A stretch of 64,000 nt of DNA from Alcanivoracaceae bacterium (lineage in GTDB: Bacteria > Pseudomonadota > Gammaproteobacteria > Xanthomonadales > Marinicellaceae), in NCBI GenBank assembly GCA_016744455.1, contig JADGEI010000006.1, positions 62,001-126,000 on the forward strand, written 5' to 3'. Shown here in pieces: positions 17,163 through 26,144 of the stretch (positions are counted from its first letter, which is position 1; every line of letters begins with the position of its first letter). Under the pieces are notes generated by a model. It saw only the letters and a program-made list of their open reading frames with translations, was not told the DNA's origin and made no database searches. A program made the translations under genes and the position numbers.

Positions 17163-17727
17163 TAAAGAAAAAATTTTACAGGCAGCTTTTGATTTGTTTT
17201 CATCAAAGGGATTCAGCCAGGTTTCAATAGCACAAATAGCTAACCAAGCAGAAGTGGCAAAAAGCTTAATTTTTCACCATTTCTCCAGTAAAAAAGATTT
17301 ATGGGATGAAATTAAAGAAACATCTTTTGCTCACTTTGCAAATGTTCAATTAGATTTATTTCAAAATGCCGCAACACCAGAGGAATTAATATCGGAATCA
17401 ATAAGAAAATATTTTGAATTCTTAAAAAATAACCCTAGTGTTTTGCGTTTATATTCATGGAGTCATTTAGAAAATGACGGCAGTTGTGGAAAATACGATA
17501 AGCCTTTAATACAACAAGGAACAGCCTTAATCAAACAAGCACAAGATAAAGGTATTTTTAGAAATGATTTTGAGCCTATTAATTTAATTGTGTCTTTTAT
17601 CTCTACTATTAATGCCTATATGAATGCTAAACCACATTTTTGCCAATGGTCTAAAGATTTATATGCCGATGATTCAACTTTTATTGATGATTTTATTGGT
17701 TTTATCATTAAAGGAGTTAAATTATGA
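17152..17727 (+). CDS. TetR/AcrR family transcriptional repressor
   Basis: 191 residues. The N-terminal HTH spans about 6-50 ([15 protein letters not shown], then [21 protein letters not shown]), with the typical LFxxKG and HF ends. The C-terminal ligand-binding helices (about 60-190) are variable, so the inducer is unknown. It overlaps trhA by 11 bp and the adaptor gene by 4 bp. A matching palindrome in the operon promoter makes autorepression, relieved by a pump substrate, the natural reading. Confidence 0.9.
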   Translation: MLSNKEKILQAAFDLFSSKGFSQVSIAQIANQAEVAKSLIFHHFSSKKDLWDEIKETSFAHFANVQLDLFQNAATPEELISESIRKYFEFLKNNPSVLRLYSWSHLENDGSCGKYDKPLIQQGTALIKQAQDKGIFRNDFEPINLIVSFISTINAYMNAKPHFCQWSKDLYADDSTFIDDFIGFIIKGVKL

Positions 17728-18767
17728 AAAAGATATTGTTTATTTTTGCTTTTTTATCTGCTTGTAGTGAGCAATCAAATACTAGTCAAGATTTTAACGC
17801 ATTAACACAGGTAGAAACTACGGTGATGACAACTAATGATTTAATTCGTTATCATGAAGTTCCTGCGGTGTTAATTGCTACAAACAGAGCAAATTTAGCT
17901 TTTCAATTAACTGGAACCATAGATAAAGTTCTAGTTAAGATTGGAGAGCAAGTTGAGGCTGATCAAGTTTTAATGGGTTTATATAACCCTAACCTCAATC
18001 CTACAGTTTTAACAAATTTAGCAAATATGGATTCAATTAAAGCACAAATCGCTCAAACAAAGCGCGATGTGGCAGATATCAAGGAGCTGAGAAAGAATAA
18101 TAGTGCTAGTAAAACAGCGTATGAATTGAAAAGAACAGAACTGAAAAATTTGTTAGCTCAAAAAAAATCCACCCAAGCACAGATCGATTTGGCAAAAGCT
18201 AATCAACAGGAGTCATTCATACATGCCCCATATGATAGTACAATTGTGAGTGTTAACAAACAAGTCGGTGAATTTGTTGTGGCAGGACAAGTTGTTATTG
18301 AGGTAAATCAAACGGATAAGCAAGAAGTTGAAGTTGAATTAACCAAAAACCTGTGGAAAGGGCTAGAAATTAATGATAGTGTAAATGGCATATATGAAGA
18401 ACAGAATGTAGAGTTTGAAGTAGTTGAAATTTCTAAAGTAGCTAATAAGCAATCACATTTATACAAAGTTATTTTACAATTGAAAAGCAATCTTGATACA
18501 AGTTTAGGGCAACAGGTGATATTAAAGTTTGCTGAGAAGTATGATAACGTTTATAAAATGCCTCTTGAAATTGTAGTAGATGATGGTATTAATGAACCTT
18601 ATATTTTTATAAATGAAAATAATATAGCCCAAAAAATCACAATTGAACCAATTTACATTGATGGTAACAGCATTGTCTTCAAACTATTGCAAAAAATCAC
18701 TGACCCAGTTGTTAGCAAAGGCCAAAGTAAAATATCAGTTGGCATGAAAATCAGTACAGTGCAATGA
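17724..18767 (+). CDS. RND efflux periplasmic adaptor (membrane fusion) lipoprotein
   Basis: 347 residues. A short signal peptide ends in the lipobox LSAC (Cys at about 14), so the protein is lipid-anchored. Then comes a beta-barrel/lipoyl half-domain ([26 protein letters not shown], about 58-83), a helical hairpin (about 90-160), the second lipoyl half ([21 protein letters not shown], about 166-186) and a barrel domain. It bridges the inner-membrane pump and an outer-membrane channel; no TolC-like gene is in the window. The ATGA overlap with tetR and a 4-bp overlap with the pump gene show tight coupling. Confidence 0.92.
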   Translation: MKKILFIFAFLSACSEQSNTSQDFNALTQVETTVMTTNDLIRYHEVPAVLIATNRANLAFQLTGTIDKVLVKIGEQVEADQVLMGLYNPNLNPTVLTNLANMDSIKAQIAQTKRDVADIKELRKNNSASKTAYELKRTELKNLLAQKKSTQAQIDLAKANQQESFIHAPYDSTIVSVNKQVGEFVVAGQVVIEVNQTDKQEVEVELTKNLWKGLEINDSVNGIYEEQNVEFEVVEISKVANKQSHLYKVILQLKSNLDTSLGQQVILKFAEKYDNVYKMPLEIVVDDGINEPYIFINENNIAQKITIEPIYIDGNSIVFKLLQKITDPVVSKGQSKISVGMKISTVQ

Positions 18768-21700
18768 ATTTAGTTAAATTATTAGTTAATCAAAAAAGAC
18801 TAATTTTAACAACAGCTATCTTGTTGGCTTTAGCAGGTATTGCAGCATGGTTTAATATGAATCGTCAAGAAGATCCATTTTTTCCTTACCGCAATGGATT
18901 TGTGTTAACGCAATATCCTGGTGCTAGCGTGGAAGATATTGAGAACTTAGTACTTGAGCCGTTAGAGGAGGAAATATCTCAAGTAGAAGAAGTTGATGAG
19001 ATAAAAAGTGTCGCAAGAGCTGGCTTTTGTCAAATTATAGTACGCATGAAACCCTATGTCTATGACACTAACACAGGTTGGAAAAATGTTCGTGATGCCA
19101 TAGAGCGAGCAAAAATTAAATTTCCAAATGGTGTTATGGAGCCAGTCTTGAATGACAGAGTAATTGATACACCATTAATGGTCTATGCTATAACAGGCTC
19201 AAATAATATCATGGAAATGCACGATGTAGCAGAGAGTCTAAAAACAAGGTTGTTACGTGTGCCTGAATTAACAAAAGTAAGATTGTATTCTCAAATTGAT
19301 GATGAAATTGCGATTGAACCGAAAAACGGCTTACTCAAACAGTTAGGGATTAATGCAAATTTTATTGTTGATCAAATCAATAATAAAACTCAAGTTGTCC
19401 CACTGCAGCCTCTTCAAGTTGATAGCCGCCAATTTATTTTAAATGCGCATACTGACTACCAGAGCATTGATGAAATTAAAAATACTTTGATAACCTTGCC
19501 TGATGGATCAAGTTTACCATTGTCTACCTTGGCAGTTGTAAACTATGGAGCAAAGCAAGATGCTGCTTCTACATTCTGGCTAGATGGACAACGAGCTATT
19601 GCGATAGGTATGTTTGTACAAGTTAACCAATTAAATGTGGTTGAATTTGGTGAACGTATGCGACTTCAAATGGTGGACATTGCTAAAGATTATCCTGCAG
19701 TTACAATAAAACCCATATTTTTTCAGCCAGATAGGGTATCTAAGCGCATATCTGAATTAGGTGAATCATTATTAATGGGTATGTTATTAGTGAGTATAGT
19801 CTTAACCTTTTTCTTAGGTTTGCGTCCTGGGTTGGTGGTAGCTAGTATTATCCCATTGGTAACATTTACAGCATTAGCAATCTATAATTTTTCAGGAAAT
19901 GTTTTACATCAGATGGCGATATCAGGCTTGGTAATTGCTTTGGGAATGTTGGTAGATAATGCTATAGTGATGGTAGAAAATATCCAATACCATATAGATC
20001 AAGGCATGCGAAAATCAGAGGCATCAATAATTGCTGTTAAACAACTGTCTTTTTCACTTTTTTCGGCAACAGGCACAACATTAGCAGCATTTATACCTAT
20101 GTTACTGGCTAAAGGTCCGACAGGCGACTTTACTGGTGCTATCCCTGTGGTTATCATGTTGTCCATTACGGTAAGTTATATATACTCAATATTTGTGACA
20201 CCAGCCTTTAGTCATATATTCTTACAACCCAGTCATCACTCAAAACAATCGAAAATTATGGTAATGGGTGAAAAATTTGGCAAAATGGCCACAACAAACC
20301 CAAAAAGCGTTTTAGTTCTTGCGATGATAGCAATGATTGTTTCCATGTTTTTATTTAAATTTGTTCAGAAAGATTTTTTTCCAAGCACTGATAGAAATCA
20401 ATTGATTGTTGATATAACTTTTGCTGAAGGCACAAATTTGAGACATAATAATTCCATAGCAAAAAGAATTTCGAAGGATATTCTTGAACAACCACATGTT
20501 TTACATAGTTATGCCTTTAGTGGTAATTCTGGACCAAATTTTTACTATAACCTGATAGAAAAACCCAGGTCGCCGAATATTTCACGTATTGATGTCGAGC
20601 TTGAGTCATCAAAAAATCTTAATCAATTAATTAATTGGATAAATACTGAGGTTAAACCTAAGTACCCAAATGTTGAAATAATTGCTAGTAAACTAGGGCA
20701 GGGCCCACCAATTACAGCCCCAATAGAGATAAGAGTTTACGCTCAAGATAGACAAGTTTTAAGTAAATCAGTTAATAAAATTCAACAAGTAATCTCGACA
20801 ACAAAAGGCACTCGAGATGTCAGGAATAATCTCGGAATTGGAGTGCCAAGCTACCAATTGAGTTTTAAAGATGAAATTCTTAATCAGTATAATATTACTC
20901 GAAAACAAGTAACTCAAGCTATAGGTTTATCGACTAGTGGTCTAATAATTGGGCAATACAGGCGCGCTGATGACCCTATTAATATTGTGTTACGTGATTC
21001 GAAAGGTATTGATTTTCCAATAGAACAAATTGAAAACATTGAGTTACAATTAAACAAGCAAAGTATACCGATAAGAGAGTTGGTTAATTTTAAGATGTCT
21101 TGGTTGCCAGCTTCTTTGAATCATTATCAATTACAACGATACGCAGCTATATTTTCAGAGGTTCAAACAGGAACAACCTATGCAACTGTCCTTAATGAAT
21201 TAATTCCAAAGCTAAAAGCTATGGACTTACCAAGAGGTGTCAATTTTGAAGTGGCAGGATCGAGTAAAGAATCTGGAAAAGCTAACAAATCATTAGGAGG
21301 TTCTGTACCACTAGGAATTATTTTGTTGTTAATGTTTCTATTGGTGGAATTCAATTCATTTTTAAAGGTAAGTATAATCTTGATTACTATACCTTTAGCA
21401 TTTGCAGGGGTTCCCTTAGGTTTGCTTTTAACTAATACAACATTTGGCTTCACAGCGATTCTCGGTGTATTGGCATTGGTGGGTATAGTGGTCAACAACG
21501 CCATAGTATTGTTGGATTTAATTAGCAAAAATTTAGATAAAGCCCTCGAATTTGATCAAGCCATTATCGATGCAGTTACACGACGTGCTCGACCCATTAT
21601 GTTAACAACAATTACAACAGTGGCAGGATTGTTTCCCTTAGTCATTACCAAAAGTACATTATGGCCACCTTTAGCATGGACGATTATTTCTGGTTTACTA

Positions 21701-21778
21701 GTATCAACTTTTATGTCTTTATTGGTTGTTCCGGCATTGTATAGGTTGTTACTAAAAAATAAAGAATGTAATTTTTAA
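18764..21778 (+). CDS. RND family efflux pump permease
   Basis: 1004 residues in the AcrB/MexB superfamily fold: TM1 at about 14-32, a large periplasmic loop, TM2-6 (about 335-480), TM7 near 515, a second loop and TM8-12 (about 835-990). The TM4 relay segment reads VDNAIVMVEN, one Asp where AcrB has a pair. The TM10 segment reads GIVVNNAIVLLD, with Asn where AcrB has its relay Lys. So it belongs to a subgroup with a modified proton relay. Likely substrates are amphiphilic compounds or lipids; nothing in the sequence fixes them. It is the last gene of the operon. Confidence 0.93.
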   Translation: MNLVKLLVNQKRLILTTAILLALAGIAAWFNMNRQEDPFFPYRNGFVLTQYPGASVEDIENLVLEPLEEEISQVEEVDEIKSVARAGFCQIIVRMKPYVYDTNTGWKNVRDAIERAKIKFPNGVMEPVLNDRVIDTPLMVYAITGSNNIMEMHDVAESLKTRLLRVPELTKVRLYSQIDDEIAIEPKNGLLKQLGINANFIVDQINNKTQVVPLQPLQVDSRQFILNAHTDYQSIDEIKNTLITLPDGSSLPLSTLAVVNYGAKQDAASTFWLDGQRAIAIGMFVQVNQLNVVEFGERMRLQMVDIAKDYPAVTIKPIFFQPDRVSKRISELGESLLMGMLLVSIVLTFFLGLRPGLVVASIIPLVTFTALAIYNFSGNVLHQMAISGLVIALGMLVDNAIVMVENIQYHIDQGMRKSEASIIAVKQLSFSLFSATGTTLAAFIPMLLAKGPTGDFTGAIPVVIMLSITVSYIYSIFVTPAFSHIFLQPSHHSKQSKIMVMGEKFGKMATTNPKSVLVLAMIAMIVSMFLFKFVQKDFFPSTDRNQLIVDITFAEGTNLRHNNSIAKRISKDILEQPHVLHSYAFSGNSGPNFYYNLIEKPRSPNISRIDVELESSKNLNQLINWINTEVKPKYPNVEIIASKLGQGPPITAPIEIRVYAQDRQVLSKSVNKIQQVISTTKGTRDVRNNLGIGVPSYQLSFKDEILNQYNITRKQVTQAIGLSTSGLIIGQYRRADDPINIVLRDSKGIDFPIEQIENIELQLNKQSIPIRELVNFKMSWLPASLNHYQLQRYAAIFSEVQTGTTYATVLNELIPKLKAMDLPRGVNFEVAGSSKESGKANKSLGGSVPLGIILLLMFLLVEFNSFLKVSIILITIPLAFAGVPLGLLLTNTTFGFTAILGVLALVGIVVNNAIVLLDLISKNLDKALEFDQAIIDAVTRRARPIMLTTITTVAGLFPLVITKSTLWPPLAWTIISGLLVSTFMSLLVVPALYRLLLKNKECNF

Positions 21779-21779
21779 A

Positions 21780-21806
21780 TTGATAATAATGGATAAAACC
21801 TATAAT
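21780..21806 (+). promoter_or_regulatory. Possible promoter of the AMP nucleosidase gene
   Basis: TTGATA (21780-21785) and a perfect TATAAT (21801-21806) are separated by a short 15-bp spacer, and AGGA lies before the ATG at 21839. The -10 is convincing; the -35 is less so. Confidence 0.45.
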
Positions 21807-21838
21807 ATACGCTGTCAATTTCAACTAGGATAAAAATA

Positions 21839-22621
21839 ATGATAACAAAAAATGAAATTGTCTCAAATTGGTTGCCTCGCTACACAGGAACGGCTTTAGA
21901 AGATTTTAGCCAGTACGTATTACTAACCAACTTTTCAGATTATGTCAATCGCTTCTGTGAAGCAACAGGTGCTGAACTAAAAGGTGCTGATAGACCAATG
22001 AGTAATGCAACACATGATGGTGTCACTATCATAAACTTTGGTATGGGCTCAGCTAATGCAGCAACAATTATGGATTTACTCGGTTCAATAAACCCTAAAG
22101 CGGTTTTGTTCTTGGGTAAATGTGGTGGCTTAAAAAAGAAAAACAACCTGGGTGATTTTATCTTACCTATTGCAGGTATTCGTGGTGAAGGAACATCGAA
22201 TGATTATTTGCCGTCAGAAGTTCCAGCTTTACCAGCCTTTAAGTTGCAACGCGCCGTATCTTCAACCATTGCAGCCTACGATAAAGATTATTGGACAGGG
22301 ACGGTTTATACCACTAACCGCCGTGTATGGGAACACGATGAGGAGTTTAAAGAGTATTTGCGAAAGTGTCGTGCTATGGCGATTGATATGGAAACAGCAA
22401 CTATCTTTTCTTGTGGGTTTGCCAATGAAATACCAGTTGGTGCATTGCTGTTAGTAACTGATCAGCCAATGATTCCAGAAGGCGTAAAAACAGAAGCAAG
22501 TGACACAAGTGTCTCAGCTAATTATGTGACTGACCATATCAAAATTGGTATCGATGCTTTACATGAAATCAAAAATGAAGGTTCATCAGTCCGCCACTTA
22601 CGTTTTGAAGGTTGGGAGTAA
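21839..22621 (+). CDS. amn: AMP nucleosidase, short form
   Basis: 260 residues in the PNP/UDP phosphorylase fold, without the extra N-terminal domain of the 484-residue E. coli Amn. Conserved parts are the NFGMGSANAAT segment (about 62-72), FLGKCGGLKKKNNLGDFILP (about 91-110) for phosphate and base, and AIDMETATIF (about 179-188), the ribose-binding Met-Glu. It hydrolyses AMP to adenine and ribose 5-phosphate. The short type is familiar from Bacteroidota. The 3' end overlaps the convergent kmo gene by 24 bp. A different nucleosidase specificity is possible. Confidence 0.8.
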   Translation: MITKNEIVSNWLPRYTGTALEDFSQYVLLTNFSDYVNRFCEATGAELKGADRPMSNATHDGVTIINFGMGSANAATIMDLLGSINPKAVLFLGKCGGLKKKNNLGDFILPIAGIRGEGTSNDYLPSEVPALPAFKLQRAVSSTIAAYDKDYWTGTVYTTNRRVWEHDEEFKEYLRKCRAMAIDMETATIFSCGFANEIPVGALLLVTDQPMIPEGVKTEASDTSVSANYVTDHIKIGIDALHEIKNEGSSVRHLRFEGWE

Positions 22622-23965
22622 CGACATAATTAATTTTTCTGCATAATTTATGTCGAGTTGTTCGATTGAAGAAATACCTAGGCTTAATTTTTTAAGAATA
22701 TCAGCTTGTATCAATCCACGGGCTTGTGCTTGTGCGTAAGGGATGTGATGAAACATCACCATGGAATATCGGGGGATAAATTGATTTGGGAATTTATTTT
22801 CTAGTTCAAACGCGATGGCTTTTTTTAGATGAAATTTAGGCTCTCTGACTGAATCACGCATTTCGATGTAATTTTCCAATGCCATATCAGCGATGGCATT
22901 GGCGTTGTCCTTTCTGACATCGGTATAAAGTGACATGACTTCTGGCCAGTCGTCATTGTGTTCATCTAATAGCGCATTTAAGTCGAAACAATCTTCAAAG
23001 CCACAATTCATGCCTTGGCCATGAAAGGGTACAACAGCATGTGCTGCATCACCAATTAACAGTGCATTTTTATGGTTCCAGTTTTTACAGCGAATGGTAC
23101 CGAGCATACCTGTTGGGTTTTCGAAAAACACCTCTGCAAGGTTCGGGATTAATTCTAATGTATCTTTAAATTTTTCTTTAAAAAATTGATAAACCGACTC
23201 TTTTGTTGTTAAGGACTCAAATGATAAATCTCCATCATTTGGTAAGAATAAAGTGACTGTAAAGGATCCATCTAAATTAGGTAAGGCTATCAACATGTAT
23301 TCGCCACGAGGCCAAATGTGTAAAGAATTTTTATTGATTTTAAAACGATTGGAACCATTGCTATCGGCTTTAATTGTAAGTTCCTTGTAACTATGGCTTA
23401 ATATATCAAATGTGACACCTTTGACGCCTCCTTTCTCAAATGATTTGCGCACCTTTGAGGGAGCACCATCGGCTCCCAATAAAATATCAAAGGAATGTTG
23501 TTGTGAGTTTCCTGCTTTATCAATGGTTGTGATGCTATTGTTCGTGTAATCTACTGAATCAAGTCCTTGTTTAAAATGAAATGTTACATTTCCTGTGGCT
23601 TCTGCTTCATCACGTAATATGCTCACCAATCCGCCACGTGATACAGAATAAATCACTTCTTCTGGTTTTTGTCCATAGGATTGAAACTGCAACCCACCTT
23701 CTTTGTCGTGCAACATTCTTCCTTTCATAGGAATTAACAATGTTTCAACCTTATCCATAATGCCCAATTGTTGCATGGGTCTGATACCGCGATTTGCCAG
23801 TGCTAAATTAATCGAACGACCTGCAGAAATATTTTCTTTACGAATATCAGGTAATTTTTCATAAACATTAACCTTGTAACCACGCTTGCCTAAAAATATG
23901 GCCATCATGGAACCAACCAAGCCAGCACCAATCATTGTGATTTTATGTTTAATCTTTGCTGTCAT
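22598..23965 (-). CDS. kmo: Kynurenine 3-monooxygenase
   Basis: 455 residues. A class A flavoprotein hydroxylase converting kynurenine to 3-hydroxykynurenine with NADPH and O2. The FAD Rossmann motif GAGLVGS is at 13-19, the middle has the SAGRSINLALANRGI segment (about 47-61) typical of KMO, and the second FAD motif GDAAHAVVPFHGQGMNCGFED is near 305-325. It is the last gene of the leftward kynurenine operon, with its start 4 bp inside kynU. The residues after about 420 form the C-terminal helix seen in KMO. Confidence 0.95.
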   Translation of the reverse strand: MTAKIKHKITMIGAGLVGSMMAIFLGKRGYKVNVYEKLPDIRKENISAGRSINLALANRGIRPMQQLGIMDKVETLLIPMKGRMLHDKEGGLQFQSYGQKPEEVIYSVSRGGLVSILRDEAEATGNVTFHFKQGLDSVDYTNNSITTIDKAGNSQQHSFDILLGADGAPSKVRKSFEKGGVKGVTFDILSHSYKELTIKADSNGSNRFKINKNSLHIWPRGEYMLIALPNLDGSFTVTLFLPNDGDLSFESLTTKESVYQFFKEKFKDTLELIPNLAEVFFENPTGMLGTIRCKNWNHKNALLIGDAAHAVVPFHGQGMNCGFEDCFDLNALLDEHNDDWPEVMSLYTDVRKDNANAIADMALENYIEMRDSVREPKFHLKKAIAFELENKFPNQFIPRYSMVMFHHIPYAQAQARGLIQADILKKLSLGISSIEQLDINYAEKLIMSLLPTFKT

Positions 23966-25230
23966 TGCATTGCCTCTTTTAAAATTGTTACAAAATTAAA
24001 TGCATCTGAGTAAGTGTTGTATAAAGGAACCGGTGCTACGCGAATCACATTTGGATGGCGGAAATCGCAGGTCACGCCTTTGGCTTCAATGGCATCAAAA
24101 ATGGTTTTGCCATCACCCGTGTTAACAATAAGAGAGAGTTGTGCGCCAGATGCTTTGCGTGATGATGGTGTGATAATGTTTAATTGTTCGCCTAATTCCT
24201 GTTGTACTAACTCACGCATATAGGCCGATAATTGTATTGATTTATTTCGTAATATTTCAATGCCGCCAGCCATTTTAATGGTGTCCAATGAGGCACGTAT
24301 TGCAGCTAATGATAAAATGGGTGGATTGGATAATTGCCATGCCTCCGTACTCTGCATAGGAATAAAGGTGTTATCCATTTCAAAACGTGTTTCTTTATCA
24401 TGCCCCCACCACCCTGCAAATCGTGGCAACTCTTTGTTGTGATGATGGCTTTCATGCACAAAACAACCCGCCACGGAACCTGGACCAGAATTAAGGTATT
24501 TATAATTGCACCATGCTGCAAAATCGACTTGCCAGCCGTGCAAATCCATGACTAAATTACCTGCTGCATGAGCGAGGTCAAAACCCACTTTGCAACCTTT
24601 GGAGTGGCCAGCTTGTGTAATCACTTCCATATCAAGCACTTCACCTGTGTAATACTGAACACCCGGCAGCATAATCAATGCAATCTCATCACCCTGATCT
24701 TCAATTGTTTGCAAGATGTCCTCTGTACATAGTGTTTCTTCGCCTTTACGTGGTTTTATCAGCACCAATGCGTCTTGTGGATTATAACCATGAAATTTGA
24801 TTTGTGACTCCACTGCATAATGATCAGATGGAAAGGCGTGGTCCTCAATCAGGATTTTATTGCGTTTGTTTGTTGGTTGATAAAAACTCACCATCATAAA
24901 GTGTAAATTTGCAGTCAGTGAATTCATGCAAACCACTTCAGAAGGTTTAGCACCTACCAATTTGGCAGACTCTTCTGCTAAAAATTCATGGTAGGGCATC
25001 CATGGGAAATCACCAGAAAAATGACCCTTAACACCTAGTTTCTGCCATTGGGTTAACTCATAATTCAAATAGCTTGATGTTTTTTTGGGTTGTAGTCCTA
25101 ATGAATTGCCACAAAGGTAAATTTCATCATCTCCATTGTCTTGTTTAGGAATGTGGAACTCATTTCGCATAGGAGCTATTGGATCTAGATTATCTAGTTT
25201 TTGTGCATATTCTAAAGTAAATTTATTCAT
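23962..25230 (-). CDS. kynU: Kynureninase
   Basis: 422 residues, the usual size. A PLP enzyme that cleaves 3-hydroxykynurenine to 3-hydroxyanthranilate and alanine. The N-terminal CGNSLGLQPK (about 40-49) is the family signature. The PLP-binding Lys244 lies in CNYKYLNSGPGS, and the Asp that contacts the pyridine nitrogen is in GFDLAHAAGN (about 217-226). The aromatic-binding WWGHDKETRF follows near 275. The leader before its ATG has a two-palindrome element. It overlaps kmo by 4 bp. Confidence 0.96.
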   Translation of the reverse strand: MNKFTLEYAQKLDNLDPIAPMRNEFHIPKQDNGDDEIYLCGNSLGLQPKKTSSYLNYELTQWQKLGVKGHFSGDFPWMPYHEFLAEESAKLVGAKPSEVVCMNSLTANLHFMMVSFYQPTNKRNKILIEDHAFPSDHYAVESQIKFHGYNPQDALVLIKPRKGEETLCTEDILQTIEDQGDEIALIMLPGVQYYTGEVLDMEVITQAGHSKGCKVGFDLAHAAGNLVMDLHGWQVDFAAWCNYKYLNSGPGSVAGCFVHESHHHNKELPRFAGWWGHDKETRFEMDNTFIPMQSTEAWQLSNPPILSLAAIRASLDTIKMAGGIEILRNKSIQLSAYMRELVQQELGEQLNIITPSSRKASGAQLSLIVNTGDGKTIFDAIEAKGVTCDFRHPNVIRVAPVPLYNTYSDAFNFVTILKEAMQ

Positions 25231-25242
25231 AGTTTTTTGTTG

Positions 25243-25279
25243 GGTGAGAAATGCTCACCAGCAGTGATAAAATATCACT
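25243..25279 (-). promoter_or_regulatory. Two palindromes (GTGA-N7-TCAC) ahead of kynU
   Basis: GGTGAGAAATGCTCACC (25243-25259) and AGTGATAAAATATCACT (25263-25279) are each perfect 6-bp inverted repeats with a 5-base centre. Their centres are 20 bp apart, about two helical turns. They fill the 86-bp gap between the cyclase-family gene and kynU. They could be a double operator or two RNA hairpins just ahead of the kynU start. Confidence 0.5.
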
Positions 25280-25316
25280 TTTCTTATGTTAATATTAATA
25301 ATGGGCAGGGCCCACA

Positions 25317-26144
25317 TTACTTGTTTGCTTTTACTAATGGGTAAAGCACTGGGCGACTCGGTGCAGCATCCAATTCGAATGCTGGGAATTGTAGGTTTAA
25401 GCAATATAAACCATCACTAACCGTATCACCTAAATAAACCATTTCCGTTATTGTGCGTTCTATTTTTGAATCATCATTTAATAACCGTGAATTAGGTTCA
25501 ACGTGCCAATAAATATGATGATTGCTTAGTTGGCCATCATCGTACATTTTATCAACCGATGGCATATCCACTAACAGGTGTTGTATAGTTGACTGTGCTA
25601 ACCAACTCATGGCTTGATGTGTGAAAAAAGGAGGTTGATGATTTTTATCATATTGACAAGATGTTTTGTCTTTAGTATTGGGTAAAGTGCGAATAATCAA
25701 GGCATTTATTGATTGTAATTGTTGATTGGTCAATTGTGATTTTAAGCAACTCAGATCTATCACTTTATCATTTTTTTCTAGTTCAGGTAAGTAGCAATCC
25801 TTAGTTTTTCTTGATTGGATTGGAGTAACAGAAATTAAATAACATAAAGATAAGCTTTGCTTTAAATTGTCACCAATAGCAACACTTTGATGGACGATAT
25901 GAGCAACTGACTCGGTATGTGTGCCATTACAGTGAGGTACTAAGGTGATGCTATCTACATTACAACTTCCACCTCGTTTGGTGTCCCCAATAAATCCTCC
26001 ACCTTGTAAGGTTTCTTTGCTTGCAATATCTGCACCAAAATGATTGGGTTGCTCTCCATTAAATTTAAGGGGAATGGCGATGTTAATAGCATTTTCAATA
26101 TCGATTTGATATTCCACATGGTTAAAGTGACATGTTAATTGCAT
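25317..26144 (-). CDS. Cyclase-family protein, candidate kynurenine formamidase
   Basis: 275 residues of the KynB/cyclase superfamily (PF04199). The metal-site region reads HCNGTHTESVAH (about 92-103), against HxGTHxDxPxH in characterised KynB. One residue is inserted after the first His, Asp is replaced by Glu and Pro by Val. The IINALIIRT-type strand and LLVDMPSVDKMYDDG (about 191-205) match the second half of the fold. No other formamidase is in the cluster, so it likely converts N-formylkynurenine to kynurenine. This is inferred from context, and the divergent metal site leaves room for another ring-opening hydrolysis. Confidence 0.7.
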   Translation of the reverse strand: MQLTCHFNHVEYQIDIENAINIAIPLKFNGEQPNHFGADIASKETLQGGGFIGDTKRGGSCNVDSITLVPHCNGTHTESVAHIVHQSVAIGDNLKQSLSLCYLISVTPIQSRKTKDCYLPELEKNDKVIDLSCLKSQLTNQQLQSINALIIRTLPNTKDKTSCQYDKNHQPPFFTHQAMSWLAQSTIQHLLVDMPSVDKMYDDGQLSNHHIYWHVEPNSRLLNDDSKIERTITEMVYLGDTVSDGLYCLNLQFPAFELDAAPSRPVLYPLVKANK

